DNA from: a virus
Length of the DNA: 64,000 nucleotides
Virus record (IMG/VR): IMGVR_UViG_3300020057_000027
Location: 62,001-126,000 of that record
Direction: 5' to 3' (one strand)
Both the position numbers and the translations under genes were made by a program. Each line of letters begins with the position of its first letter. The stretch's first letter is position 1. Positions 13,382-20,069 of the stretch are shown here, piece after piece. The notes below the pieces were generated by a model. The model made no database searches. It worked only from the letters and a program-made list of their open reading frames with translations, and was not told where the DNA came from.

Positions 13382-13465
13382 ATGACTACAGATATTACAG
13401 ACGATAGAAGCCACGATATTATGGGCTTATGGTCTAATGGTCATGACGCTACTCTGTCTAAGTAG
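13382..13465 (+). CDS. Possible Asp-rich leader peptide running into tRNA-Asp
   Basis: 27 codons with GAAGGGA upstream. The part before the tRNA reads MTTDITDDRSHDIM, four Asp in fourteen. The ORF then continues through the 5' half of tRNA-Asp and stops just after the anticodon loop, so a translating ribosome would occlude tRNA folding. Consistent with the leader pattern; weak alone. Confidence 0.35.
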   Translation: MTTDITDDRSHDIMGLWSNGHDATLSK

Positions 13466-13497
13466 AAGTCCGGGTTCGATTCCCGATAAGCCCGCCA
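13423..13497 (+). tRNA. tRNA-Asp (GUC)
   Basis: 75 bases with encoded CCA. Acceptor GGGCTTA/TAAGCCC, anticodon stem CTACT/AGTAG, loop CTGTCTA, T-loop TTCGATT. Confidence 0.94.
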
Positions 13498-13504
13498 CAA
13501 ATTT

Positions 13505-13512
13505 GCTAAATA
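13505..13512 (+). promoter_or_regulatory. Late-type -10 element of the second tRNA operon
   Basis: GCTAAATA, five bases before the leader ATG. The segment AATAGTTTTATGAT matches AATAGTCTTATGAT at the first leader (one base different). No convincing -35. Confidence 0.4.
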
Positions 13513-13517
13513 GTTTT

Positions 13518-13589
13518 ATGATTAAGTTTCTTTCAATCACGTCCTCATCCACCTGTACATCTACAGGGTCAACAGGCTGTTGCCTGTAA
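13518..13589 (+). CDS. Leader peptide of Ser, Thr, Cys and Gly ahead of tRNA-Gly/Gly/Thr/Cys/Ser
   Basis: 23 codons. Residues 8-22 read TSSSTCTSTGSTGCC, fifteen consecutive codons all Ser, Thr, Cys or Gly. The next five genes are tRNA-Gly(UCC), Gly(GCC), Thr, Cys and Ser. The two Gly codons, GGG and GGC, are the ones those two tRNA-Gly would read. The ORF holds four pairing segments: CCTGTA (13552-13557), TACAGG (13562-13567), ACAGGC (13572-13577) and GCCTGT (13582-13587). They can pair 1:2 plus 3:4, or 2 with 4. GCCC-TAAC-GGGC follows at 13598-13609. No Shine-Dalgarno. Attenuation is inferred. Confidence 0.6.
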   Translation: MIKFLSITSSSTCTSTGSTGCCL

Positions 13590-13652
13590 TTCAATTCGCC
13601 CTAACGGGCACATCATCACAAATAAGGGTAGAAGTTTTTCAAATCGCAAAAT

Positions 13653-13727
13653 GCGAATAAGATGTTAATGGATACATGTCAGTTTTCCAAACTGAATTTC
13701 TCGGATCGTTACCGAGTATTCGCTCCA
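13653..13727 (+). tRNA. tRNA-Gly (UCC)
   Basis: 75 bases with encoded CCA. Acceptor GCGAATA/TATTCGC, anticodon stem TCAGT/ACTGA, loop TTTCCAA, T-arm CTCGG/CCGAG with the unusual loop ATCGTTA. Confidence 0.88.
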
Positions 13728-13730
13728 TAT

Positions 13731-13804
13731 GCGGGATTAGTATAATGGTATCATGTCACGTTGCCAACGTGAAGACGCGAGTCCGATTCTCGCATCCCGC
13801 TCCA
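13731..13804 (+). tRNA. tRNA-Gly (GCC)
   Basis: 74 bases with encoded CCA. Acceptor GCGGGAT/ATCCCGC, anticodon stem TCACG/CGTGA, loop TTGCCAA, T-loop TCCGATT. Confidence 0.94.
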
Positions 13805-13813
13805 ATAGTTTAA

Positions 13814-13887
13814 GCCGTTATAGTATAGTGGTATTATATCCCCCTTGTGAGGTGATGATTCGGGTTCGATTCCTGATGACGGCTCCA
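13814..13887 (+). tRNA. tRNA-Thr (UGU)
   Basis: 74 bases with encoded CCA. Acceptor GCCGTTA/TGACGGC with a G-U pair. Anticodon stem TCCCC/GGTGA with one C-U mismatch and loop CTTGTGA, giving UGU. A His (GUG) reading needs two mismatches and is less likely. Confidence 0.8.
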
Positions 13888-13890
13888 TAT

Positions 13891-13966
13891 GCTTCTTTCG
13901 CCAAGATAGTAAGGCAACCGCCTGCAAAACGGTTATGCGAGGGCGCACATCTCTCAAGAAGCTCCA
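13891..13966 (+). tRNA. tRNA-Cys (GCA) with a degenerate T-loop
   Basis: 76 bases with encoded CCA. Acceptor GCTTCTT/AAGAAGC, anticodon loop CTGCAAA with one mismatch in the stem. The T-stem GAGGG/CTCTC is intact, but the T-loop reads CGCACAT instead of TTCRANY. Confidence 0.8.
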
Positions 13967-13969
13967 TAA

Positions 13970-14053
13970 GGAAGGTACTGCTCAAGGGGGCAATCCGGTT
14001 TGAACCCGGAGGTGATGTAAAAGTCAGGCGTTCGATTCGTCTACCTTCCGCCA
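13970..14053 (+). tRNA. tRNA-Ser (UGA)
   Basis: 84 bases with encoded CCA. Acceptor GGAAGGT/ACCTTCC, anticodon stem TCCGG/CCGGA, loop TTTGAAC, class II variable arm, T-loop TTCGATT. Its last bases are repeated at 16152. Confidence 0.92.
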
Positions 14054-14059
14054 TTTCTC

Positions 14060-14088
14060 TTGACATTATGATGTTGTTGATATATAAT
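14060..14088 (+). promoter_or_regulatory. Consensus sigma70 promoter, leaderless spacing
   Basis: TTGACA, 17 bases, TATAAT, then five bases to the ATG at 14094. Confidence 0.75.
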
Positions 14089-14093
14089 TAATT

Positions 14094-14357
14094 ATGCGAA
14101 AAACATTTAAGACTGGAACCGTAGTAGTATTTGAACCAAAGAATTTTAATCCAGAATTCTGGGATAATCTTTCAGAAAAAGATAGAAATAGATACTATGG
14201 TCTATTAGGTTACGGTCAAGCCAAGCCAGTATTCTTTGTATTTTTAACTGAATTGAAAAATGCTCCTGGTCATTGTATATTAGTTAATCTTAATACACAT
14301 CAATTAGAAACTATGCGGCCCACTTCAGATTTTAGAGAAGTAACAGAAGAATTTTAA
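14094..14357 (+). CDS. Conserved small phage protein
   Basis: 87 residues. FKTGTVVVFEPKNFNPEFWD then KDRNRYYGLLGYGQAKP, HCILVNLNTHQLETMRPTSD and FREVTEEF form a compact beta-rich domain seen in other large phages. Function unknown. The mRNA is probably leaderless; the last base overlaps the next ATG. Confidence 0.75.
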   Translation: MRKTFKTGTVVVFEPKNFNPEFWDNLSEKDRNRYYGLLGYGQAKPVFFVFLTELKNAPGHCILVNLNTHQLETMRPTSDFREVTEEF

Positions 14358-14872
14358 TGATACAAAGCGATAAAATATTATATTCTGCTGGTTCTAATGA
14401 TGAATGTTATACACCTGATTATGGTGTTGAGCCAATACTAGAATTCATTCCGAAAGGTGCTATAGTTTGGTGTCCATTTGATACTGAATCAAGTCAATTT
14501 GTAATACAGATTAGTAAACAGAATAAAGTTATAGCTAGTCATATTGATGAAGGTAAAGACTTCTTTACTTATGAACCAGAAAAATGGGATGTTATAATAT
14601 CTAATCCACCATTCACTAACAAGCGCAAATATTTTGAAAGAGCATTAAGTCTTGGTAAACCGTTTGCATTGATAATGACAAACACTTGGTTGAATGATGC
14701 TGCACCTAAACAGATTTTTAAAGATAAAGATCTACAACTATTAATGTTTGACAAGCGAATGGAATTTATACAGCCTAATAGCACTAAGACTAATAAGATT
14801 ACTTTCAGTAGTAGCTATTATTGTTGGAACTTTCTACCAAAACAGATTGTTATTAAGACTTTGAATAAGTAG
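14357..14872 (+). CDS. Methyltransferase-fold protein with NPPF motif
   Basis: 171 residues. WDVIISNPPFTNKRKYFERA near residue 78 contains the NPPF catalytic motif of N6-adenine or other amino methyltransferases. VWCPFDTESSQFVIQI stands where the SAM-binding strand should be, but lacks the glycine-rich loop. The protein is short for a DNA methyltransferase and may act on a small molecule or RNA, or be inactive. Confidence 0.7.
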   Translation: MIQSDKILYSAGSNDECYTPDYGVEPILEFIPKGAIVWCPFDTESSQFVIQISKQNKVIASHIDEGKDFFTYEPEKWDVIISNPPFTNKRKYFERALSLGKPFALIMTNTWLNDAAPKQIFKDKDLQLLMFDKRMEFIQPNSTKTNKITFSSSYYCWNFLPKQIVIKTLNK

Positions 14873-16096
14873 TTATTTCTTAACTACTTTGAAACCTGGC
14901 CAGTTGTTCATAGCTGCTCCAGCATTAGCCCAGTAGTGAAACTTGATACTAAACTTATCATAGTTAGCAGTCATAAATTTCATTCCCTCTGTAGGGTTCA
15001 TGATGATAACCTTTACAGCACCATCTTTCATCTTGAAAAGTTTTTGTGCTAATACGTTAATTTCTTTTGTCCATTTAGCATTTAAATCAAAATTGAGATT
15101 CGTTAAAAAGAAAAACATAACGCTATCCCAATCAACTTTTTGATCTAGTTTGTTAGCTGCTATACCATATTTTGTTTCTGGTAATTGTTTATATAACATT
15201 TTGTTTGTCATCTTTGAATGATCAGCAACAAACTTTTTAAACTGCATTTCATTCAAGTCTCCATATCCCATCTTCTTAAGTTGAGCATATAGTTTCTTCA
15301 TATAAGGCAAGTGCTTAGAGAAGAAAAATAGAGCATCATATATTTTTCTGTTAGATATATGAGAGAAGCCTTCGTGTAATAGTTTTTCTCCTGGATCTTT
15401 TGGCTTGTATTTTTCTAATTCACCTTTAAGATTAGTTAAGGTGTTACCACTACCGAAATCTGTTTCAGATTTTCCAGACTTAACAGCAAGTCCAATTTCT
15501 TCTTCATAGTAATCTACTGTAGCTGAATTACTTTCAGAACTAAATCTGATATATTTTTTCTTCTGTTTAAGTGAATCCATTGCGGCAGCGATTTCACCAA
15601 AGTCATTACGGATAGTAGCTAATGTTTTATCATCTACTAAAGCAAATATTTTAGGGTTATATTTTTCACCATTGACAATATCTATGAGGTGTAATAAAAC
15701 TTTTTTGACTTCTGGTGTTATGCCTTTACCTTTAGCAATTTCAGTTCTTGAATCTTTTTCTAGTGCTGCTAGAGTTTTATAAGTCTTTCCGTTCATTCCG
15801 AAAGCTGCCGGAGTAAATTGCTTTGCTGCAACCTTGCCATATCTCATTACAAGAACAAACTTTTCGCCTTTATCATTAATTACATATGAAGTGTATTTAC
15901 CTGAGTATCCACTCCCAGCATTAAACATTTCATGTTTTACTTTTAGTTTCTGTATAGTTTCTTGAACTTTCTTTCCGTCTGATTCATTAATGACCTGCCA
16001 AGAAGGTAGCCCACTCTTCTGCTTTGCCCTAGAATCAGGGGTTACTTTTATGTTGAGATTTGCTAGTGTTGACCAAAAAGGTGTTATAGCTGCCAT
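14873..16096 (-). CDS. Large late-type protein of unknown function, minus strand
   Basis: 407 residues, convergent with the methyltransferase gene (the stops are adjacent). A late-type octamer (CATAAATA on the minus strand, 16120-16127) lies upstream, suggesting a virion or assembly role. The N-terminal half is beta-rich (KFVLVMRYGKVAAKQFTPAA); the C-terminal half is helical and ends with HYWANAGAAMNNWPGF. No family recognised. Confidence 0.75.
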   Translation of the reverse strand: MAAITPFWSTLANLNIKVTPDSRAKQKSGLPSWQVINESDGKKVQETIQKLKVKHEMFNAGSGYSGKYTSYVINDKGEKFVLVMRYGKVAAKQFTPAAFGMNGKTYKTLAALEKDSRTEIAKGKGITPEVKKVLLHLIDIVNGEKYNPKIFALVDDKTLATIRNDFGEIAAAMDSLKQKKKYIRFSSESNSATVDYYEEEIGLAVKSGKSETDFGSGNTLTNLKGELEKYKPKDPGEKLLHEGFSHISNRKIYDALFFFSKHLPYMKKLYAQLKKMGYGDLNEMQFKKFVADHSKMTNKMLYKQLPETKYGIAANKLDQKVDWDSVMFFFLTNLNFDLNAKWTKEINVLAQKLFKMKDGAVKVIIMNPTEGMKFMTANYDKFSIKFHYWANAGAAMNNWPGFKVVKK

Positions 16097-16119
16097 TGAT
16101 TTCCTTGTAAACTGTATAA

Positions 16120-16127
16120 TATTTATG
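16120..16127 (-). promoter_or_regulatory. Late-type octamer, minus strand
   Basis: CATAAATA on the minus strand, about 24 bases before the ATG at 16096. Confidence 0.45.
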
Positions 16128-16151
16128 TCTCTGGTTGTTATGATGTTCCAT

Positions 16152-16173
16152 CTTCCGCCATTTCTCTTGACAT
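16152..16173 (+). repeat. Copy of the tRNA-Ser 3' end plus promoter -35
   Basis: 22 bases beginning CTTCCGCCATTTCTC and running to TTGACAT are identical to 14045-14066, where they are the 3' end of tRNA-Ser and the adjacent promoter. The rest of the tRNA is absent here. Confidence 0.7.
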
Positions 16174-16200
16174 ATAGATATGATTGTAGTATTATAAATA
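16167..16200 (+). promoter_or_regulatory. Overlapping sigma70 and late promoters
   Basis: TTGACA (16167-16172), 17 bases, TATTAT (16190-16195), overlapping the late octamer TATAAATA (16193-16200). This would allow both early and late expression of the ligase operon. Confidence 0.65.
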
Positions 16201-16224
16201 GATAAAGTTATTCAACAGGTACAC

Positions 16225-16518
16225 ATGAGTAAAAGAAAATTAGCTGTGTTAGTTTTTTCATCAAAAGGAATACTAGCCGTAGAACCTACTGTCCGTGGTT
16301 TTCTAACAACAAGTTTAAAATTTGTAAGACTACAAGCAAAACTACAAAAAAAGTTTAGAGCTAAAAATACACCAATAGCAATAGGTATTCAAACTCCTTA
16401 TTTTGATACTATCAGATGGGAACTACTTGAATGGGTAGTACCTTGGCAAGCAGATGCAGCTCCACAAGATGAACATGATCATTTAAAGTATTTAAAGGAT
16501 GATACATATGACTGCTAA
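16225..16518 (+). CDS. Small protein upstream of ligase
   Basis: 97 residues starting MSKRKLAVLVFSSKG. CAGGT lies upstream of the ATG. Ends overlap the ligase gene, implying coupling. No family recognised. Confidence 0.65.
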   Translation: MSKRKLAVLVFSSKGILAVEPTVRGFLTTSLKFVRLQAKLQKKFRAKNTPIAIGIQTPYFDTIRWELLEWVVPWQADAAPQDEHDHLKYLKDDTYDC

Positions 16519-17524
16519 AATTACTCGTCCATTATTAGCAGGAAAAGTTGAAGACTTTTCTAAAATTAATTATCCAGTATATGCTACTCCAAAGCTTGAT
16601 GGCATTAGGGTAATGAAAGTTGATGGCCAAACAGTCACAAGAAAATTTAAAGAACTTCCCAATAAATCTGTTAGAGCAAAACTAAACTTTCTATTACCTG
16701 ATGGAATGGATGGTGAAGTGATGACAAGAATTACTAATGTTGTCGGGGATCATTCTGTGATGTTTGAAGAGGGAACTAGAACAGTTACATCTCGTGAAGC
16801 AACATTCAATGAGATCCAATCACAGATAATGTCATTTGATGGTGAGCCTGATTTTATTCTATATCTCTTTGACTATGTTAAAGACTCGCTAGATAAGCCG
16901 TACCTTGAGCGTGTAGCAGACCTTCAGAAGTGGTTTGATGATGTTCTATTGAAAGCTATGGTAGCATCTAAAATCCCAATGGGAGTAACTACAGTAGATC
17001 CAGAAAATTTTAAAGATAAGATTAGACTTATCATTCCAAAACAAATTAATGATGAAGAAGAATTGTTACATTATGAACAAAGATGTTTAAAGCTTGGCTT
17101 TGAAGGTGTAATGATTCGTAAAGGTGATGGAAAATATAAGTGTGGTAGATCTACAGAGAAAGAAAGTATACTATTAAAGCTTAAGAGGTTTGAAGACTCA
17201 GAGGCCGAAGTATTAGGTTTTACCGAAAAGTTGCGTAATGATAATATACAAGAAGAAGATGAGTTTGGACTGTCAAAACGTTCTCATAAAAAAGAAGGTT
17301 TAGTTCCCGCCGATACATTAGGTGCATTAGTTGTTAAAGATATTAAAAGCAGTGTTGAATTTGAAGTTGGCTCAGGTTTTGATGACGCAACCAAAAAAGA
17401 AATATGGACTAACCAATCTAAATACTTAGGTAAGACAATCAAATATAAATTTCAACCTGTTGGAATTAAAGATAAACCAAGATTCCCTGTATTTTTGGGG
17501 TTTCGTCACATAGATGATATATGA
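16508..17524 (+). CDS. ATP-dependent DNA ligase
   Basis: 338 residues from the ATG at 16508 (an ATG nine bases upstream is equally possible). The adenylation motif I is ATPKLDGIRVM with Lys29 as nucleophile. Motif III-like FILYLFDYV, motif IV-like GFEGVMIRK and motif V-like ESILLKLKRF follow in order. The OB domain is at the C-terminus. It is shorter than T4 gp30 (487 residues), like the compact ligases of other large phages. It seals nicks after RNase H in lagging-strand maturation. Confidence 0.93.
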   Translation: MTAKITRPLLAGKVEDFSKINYPVYATPKLDGIRVMKVDGQTVTRKFKELPNKSVRAKLNFLLPDGMDGEVMTRITNVVGDHSVMFEEGTRTVTSREATFNEIQSQIMSFDGEPDFILYLFDYVKDSLDKPYLERVADLQKWFDDVLLKAMVASKIPMGVTTVDPENFKDKIRLIIPKQINDEEELLHYEQRCLKLGFEGVMIRKGDGKYKCGRSTEKESILLKLKRFEDSEAEVLGFTEKLRNDNIQEEDEFGLSKRSHKKEGLVPADTLGALVVKDIKSSVEFEVGSGFDDATKKEIWTNQSKYLGKTIKYKFQPVGIKDKPRFPVFLGFRHIDDI

Positions 17525-17946
17525 GTAAAATAGACTTTGAAACTATAGAAAGAACTTGCTGTGCCTGTCCTTCTCAGTGGCAAGGTTATCTTACCGATGG
17601 TAGAATGTTCTATGCCCGTTATCGTTGGGGTAGACTAGCAGTAGAATTCAGTAATAAGCCAGTTAAAGATGTATCAGAACTATTTGATGATTGTACAATT
17701 GTGTATGATAGTGATGATGGAGATGGTTTTGATGGTCTTATGACTGATTGGAAATTTTACGGGATATTATTGAAGAATAATCTATTAGATGCTAATAGTA
17801 TAACACGAGTTACGATCAAATATTTTTCAAGATTTTTTGGTTATCTCGAAGACCGAGCATTTGCTAGAAGTCTCGCAAAAGGTATTAGAAGAATAACAAA
17901 ATACGGATTGTTTGGAGATAAGGCCGATGAAGATAAAAATAAGTGA
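17521..17946 (+). CDS. Unknown protein, first of a tandem paralogous pair
   Basis: 141 residues, overlapping the ligase stop (ATGA). The segment CPSQWQGYLTDGRMFYARYR then WGRLAVEF and LLKNNLLD aligns with FPSEWKGKCIEGVAVILSFR, HGKLKIFY and LLKKHDLLFE in the next gene. The pair probably arose by duplication. Function unknown. Confidence 0.7.
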   Translation: MSKIDFETIERTCCACPSQWQGYLTDGRMFYARYRWGRLAVEFSNKPVKDVSELFDDCTIVYDSDDGDGFDGLMTDWKFYGILLKNNLLDANSITRVTIKYFSRFFGYLEDRAFARSLAKGIRRITKYGLFGDKADEDKNK

Positions 17947-18163
17947 ATTCACAAGAACCAATCTTGGTTTTCCTTCCGAATGGAAAGGCAAATGTATTGA
18001 AGGTGTGGCAGTTATTTTAAGTTTTAGACACGGCAAATTAAAAATATTCTACGATGAAAAATTACTTTTAGATACTCATAAAGATGAATGGGATATAAGT
18101 GGATATCTTTCTGATGAGGATTTAATATTTCTGTTAAAAAAGCATGACTTATTATTTGAATAA
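17927..18163 (+). CDS. Unknown protein, second of a tandem paralogous pair
   Basis: 78 residues from the ATG at 17927, which has GGAGATAAGG upstream. Shares the PSxWxG...R-G-L core with the preceding gene and overlaps it by 20 bases. Confidence 0.68.
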   Translation: MKIKISEFTRTNLGFPSEWKGKCIEGVAVILSFRHGKLKIFYDEKLLLDTHKDEWDISGYLSDEDLIFLLKKHDLLFE

Positions 18164-18179
18164 TGATATAAGTATTATA

Positions 18180-18413
18180 ATGACGTTAAAACTTCACACA
18201 CAAACAAGTTTCTCCCGCGAAATAGAAAGACTCGTGCGAGAGAAAAAAGTTACTTACTTTGATGCAGTATGTGATTACTGTAAAGAGTTTAACATAGAAC
18301 CCGAAACCGTTCCGAAGCTACTCACACAACAAATTAAAGGTCTGATAGAAACAGAAGCTACGGAATTGAATATGATCAATCGTGGACAAAAGAAACCAAA
18401 GATATTAGAATGA
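18180..18413 (+). CDS. 33: Late promoter-associated protein, T4 gp33-like
   Basis: 77 residues from the ATG at 18180 (T4 gp33 has 112). EIERLVREKKVTYFDAVCDY then CKEFNIEPETVPKLL and IKGLIETEATELNMI follows the T4 gp33 pattern (MVEEFGMSYLEAT, then ENSIPETQFAKFI). gp33 is the RNA-polymerase co-activator that couples late transcription to the sliding clamp. The match fits the TATAAATA late promoters here. TATAAG lies seven bases before the ATG, again a near-leaderless layout. Confidence 0.75.
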   Translation: MTLKLHTQTSFSREIERLVREKKVTYFDAVCDYCKEFNIEPETVPKLLTQQIKGLIETEATELNMINRGQKKPKILE

Positions 18414-19042
18414 TAACAGTGACACCATTTCAAGCATATAAAAAATACGTTGCTTTGAAGCTACATTTTTCGTCTGGTAGTTATGACTATTTCAAATTTA
18501 ATGGAGAGGTAAAAGTATCTGTTGATTCATTTGAGAAAAGAAACGATAAAGCATTTTTCTATAGACTAGCTAAGAAATATAAACCAGAAGAGTTAGAGCA
18601 ATATCTAGTAGCAAATTTCTTAGATGATCCAGATAACTGGATTGGTGATCTAATCACTACAGAAGGTGAAGATGTATTGAAAGCATGGCAGAAGAAAATT
18701 CAATCACTCACATATAATTTCAAACAAGACATTACACACATTAAAGAATTCTCTGATGTATGGCTAGATTCTTTTGATTATGCTTTTGTATCACATAAAG
18801 GATCTCATCCATACGTATTAGATGTAACACTACAAAAAGAAATTTCTATTGAAACTTTTATTATTATGAATAAGATATTAAAGTTTTTCCCTAGATTTGA
18901 TAGAACTATCAAAGAAAAATTAATATGGAACGAATTTAAGAGTTTGTGCTTGAAGTATGAGCCATTCTTAAAGATTGTGGATGAAAACAAATTCAAAGAC
19001 ATAATGAAAGAAATTCTAGTTAATACTGGAAAGCTTACATAA
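18410..19042 (+). CDS. 59: Helicase loader, T4 gp59-like
   Basis: 210 residues (T4 gp59 has 217), overlapping the gp33 stop (ATGA). YDYFKFNGEVKVSVDSFEKR then NDKAFFYRLAKKYKPEEL and PDNWIGDLITTEG align with T4 gp59 (YDVIKYN, KRRDKYFFQKLSEKY, DAWIGDI). It loads the gp41 helicase on gp32-coated forks. The order gp33-gp59-gp32 is that of T4. Confidence 0.88.
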   Translation: MITVTPFQAYKKYVALKLHFSSGSYDYFKFNGEVKVSVDSFEKRNDKAFFYRLAKKYKPEELEQYLVANFLDDPDNWIGDLITTEGEDVLKAWQKKIQSLTYNFKQDITHIKEFSDVWLDSFDYAFVSHKGSHPYVLDVTLQKEISIETFIIMNKILKFFPRFDRTIKEKLIWNEFKSLCLKYEPFLKIVDENKFKDIMKEILVNTGKLT

Positions 19043-19070
19043 AAGTCTTTGTATTATTGTAATGATATGC

Positions 19071-19101
19071 TACTATAGTGTTAAGGTCAAACATTATAGT
19101 A
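19071..19101 (+). promoter_or_regulatory. Inverted repeat in the gp32 leader
   Basis: TACTATA (19071-19077) and TATAGTA (19095-19101) with a 17-base spacer, in the non-coding 103 bases before gp32. T4 gp32 represses its own mRNA through the leader. This may be the equivalent or a promoter element; AGGAG then precedes the ATG at 19146. Confidence 0.4.
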
Positions 19102-19145
19102 TATTGATTATTTTGAAAAGACCAATTTGAATATAGGAGAAAAAT

Positions 19146-20069
19146 ATGTCATTTGATGCAATTAAAAAGACGAAGGGCACCTCTGGTCTTTCGGCCATTC
19201 AGCAAAAGCTTGAACAGCTTGGCGGTGAAGGTAAACAAGAGCGACAAAAAGATGAACGTTTCTGGCGCCCGACACAAGGTAAAGATGGTGTTGGTTCAGC
19301 TATTATTCGCTTTCTTCCAGTGAGTGAAGGTGATAGTCAGCCGTGGGTAGAACTAACTGAATATGCTTTTCAGGGTCCAGGCGGTTGGTATATTGAAAAA
19401 GCTTTGACTAGTATTGGTCGTAAAGATCCAGTACAGGATAAGTTTTCTGAATTGTGGCAGACTGGTATTGAGGCGAATCGTGAAAAAGCTAAGAAGCTTA
19501 AGCGTAAGTTTAGTTATGTTTCAAACATTCTTGTTATCAAAGATCCAGGAGCACCTGAAAATGAAGGTAAGGTATTCTTGTATAAGTTTGGTAAGCGAAT
19601 TTTTGATAAGATCCGTAATGCTATGTTTCCTGAACAAGATGAGCTTGACGAACAAAAGAAGGAAGGGATTAACGTATTCTGTCCATGGGAAGGTTCAAAC
19701 TTTAAGCTACGTGTAGCAAAGGTTGATAGTTTTCCTAATTATGATAAGTCAGAATTCGCTACGCCTGCTGCCCTATTGGACGGTGATGATACAAAGATTA
19801 AGAATCTTTGGGAAAGTCAATATAAACTGAGTGATGTTGTAGCACCAGATCAGTTTAAGTCATATGATGCATTGAAAGCTAGACTTGATCGTGTACTTGG
19901 TTTATCGTTGCCGAAGGGTAATGCTGAAACCACACAGAAGAGCGCACCAAAAACTGTTGCGGCTACAGTAGCAGAAGTAACAGAAAGTGAAGAAACTTCA
20001 ACTTCTGAGACTCCCGAAAATGTTGATGATGATATTAGTTATCTTCAGCAATTAGCTAGTGAAGATTAA
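19146..20069 (+). CDS. 32: Single-stranded DNA-binding protein, T4 gp32-like
   Basis: 307 residues (T4: 301). RFLPVSEGDSQPWVELTEYA, FQGPGGWYIEKALTSIG, then RKFSYVSNILVIKDPGAPEN and EGKVFLYKFGKRIFDKI follow T4 gp32 closely. The T4 zinc ligands (three Cys after WYIE) are replaced by GRKDPVQDKFSELW, so no zinc site remains. The acidic C-terminal tail (SEETSTSETPENVDDDISYL), used for partner binding, is present. It coats ssDNA at the fork and works with gp59. Confidence 0.93.
   Translation: MSFDAIKKTKGTSGLSAIQQKLEQLGGEGKQERQKDERFWRPTQGKDGVGSAIIRFLPVSEGDSQPWVELTEYAFQGPGGWYIEKALTSIGRKDPVQDKFSELWQTGIEANREKAKKLKRKFSYVSNILVIKDPGAPENEGKVFLYKFGKRIFDKIRNAMFPEQDELDEQKKEGINVFCPWEGSNFKLRVAKVDSFPNYDKSEFATPAALLDGDDTKIKNLWESQYKLSDVVAPDQFKSYDALKARLDRVLGLSLPKGNAETTQKSAPKTVAATVAEVTESEETSTSETPENVDDDISYLQQLASED

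Noticed and set aside
12192-14066. Minus-strand ORFs of 60-80 codons across the tRNA cluster
   Set aside because: They are complements of tRNA genes (recurrent GIEPP/SRESN-type translations of T-arm sequences) and have no ribosome sites.
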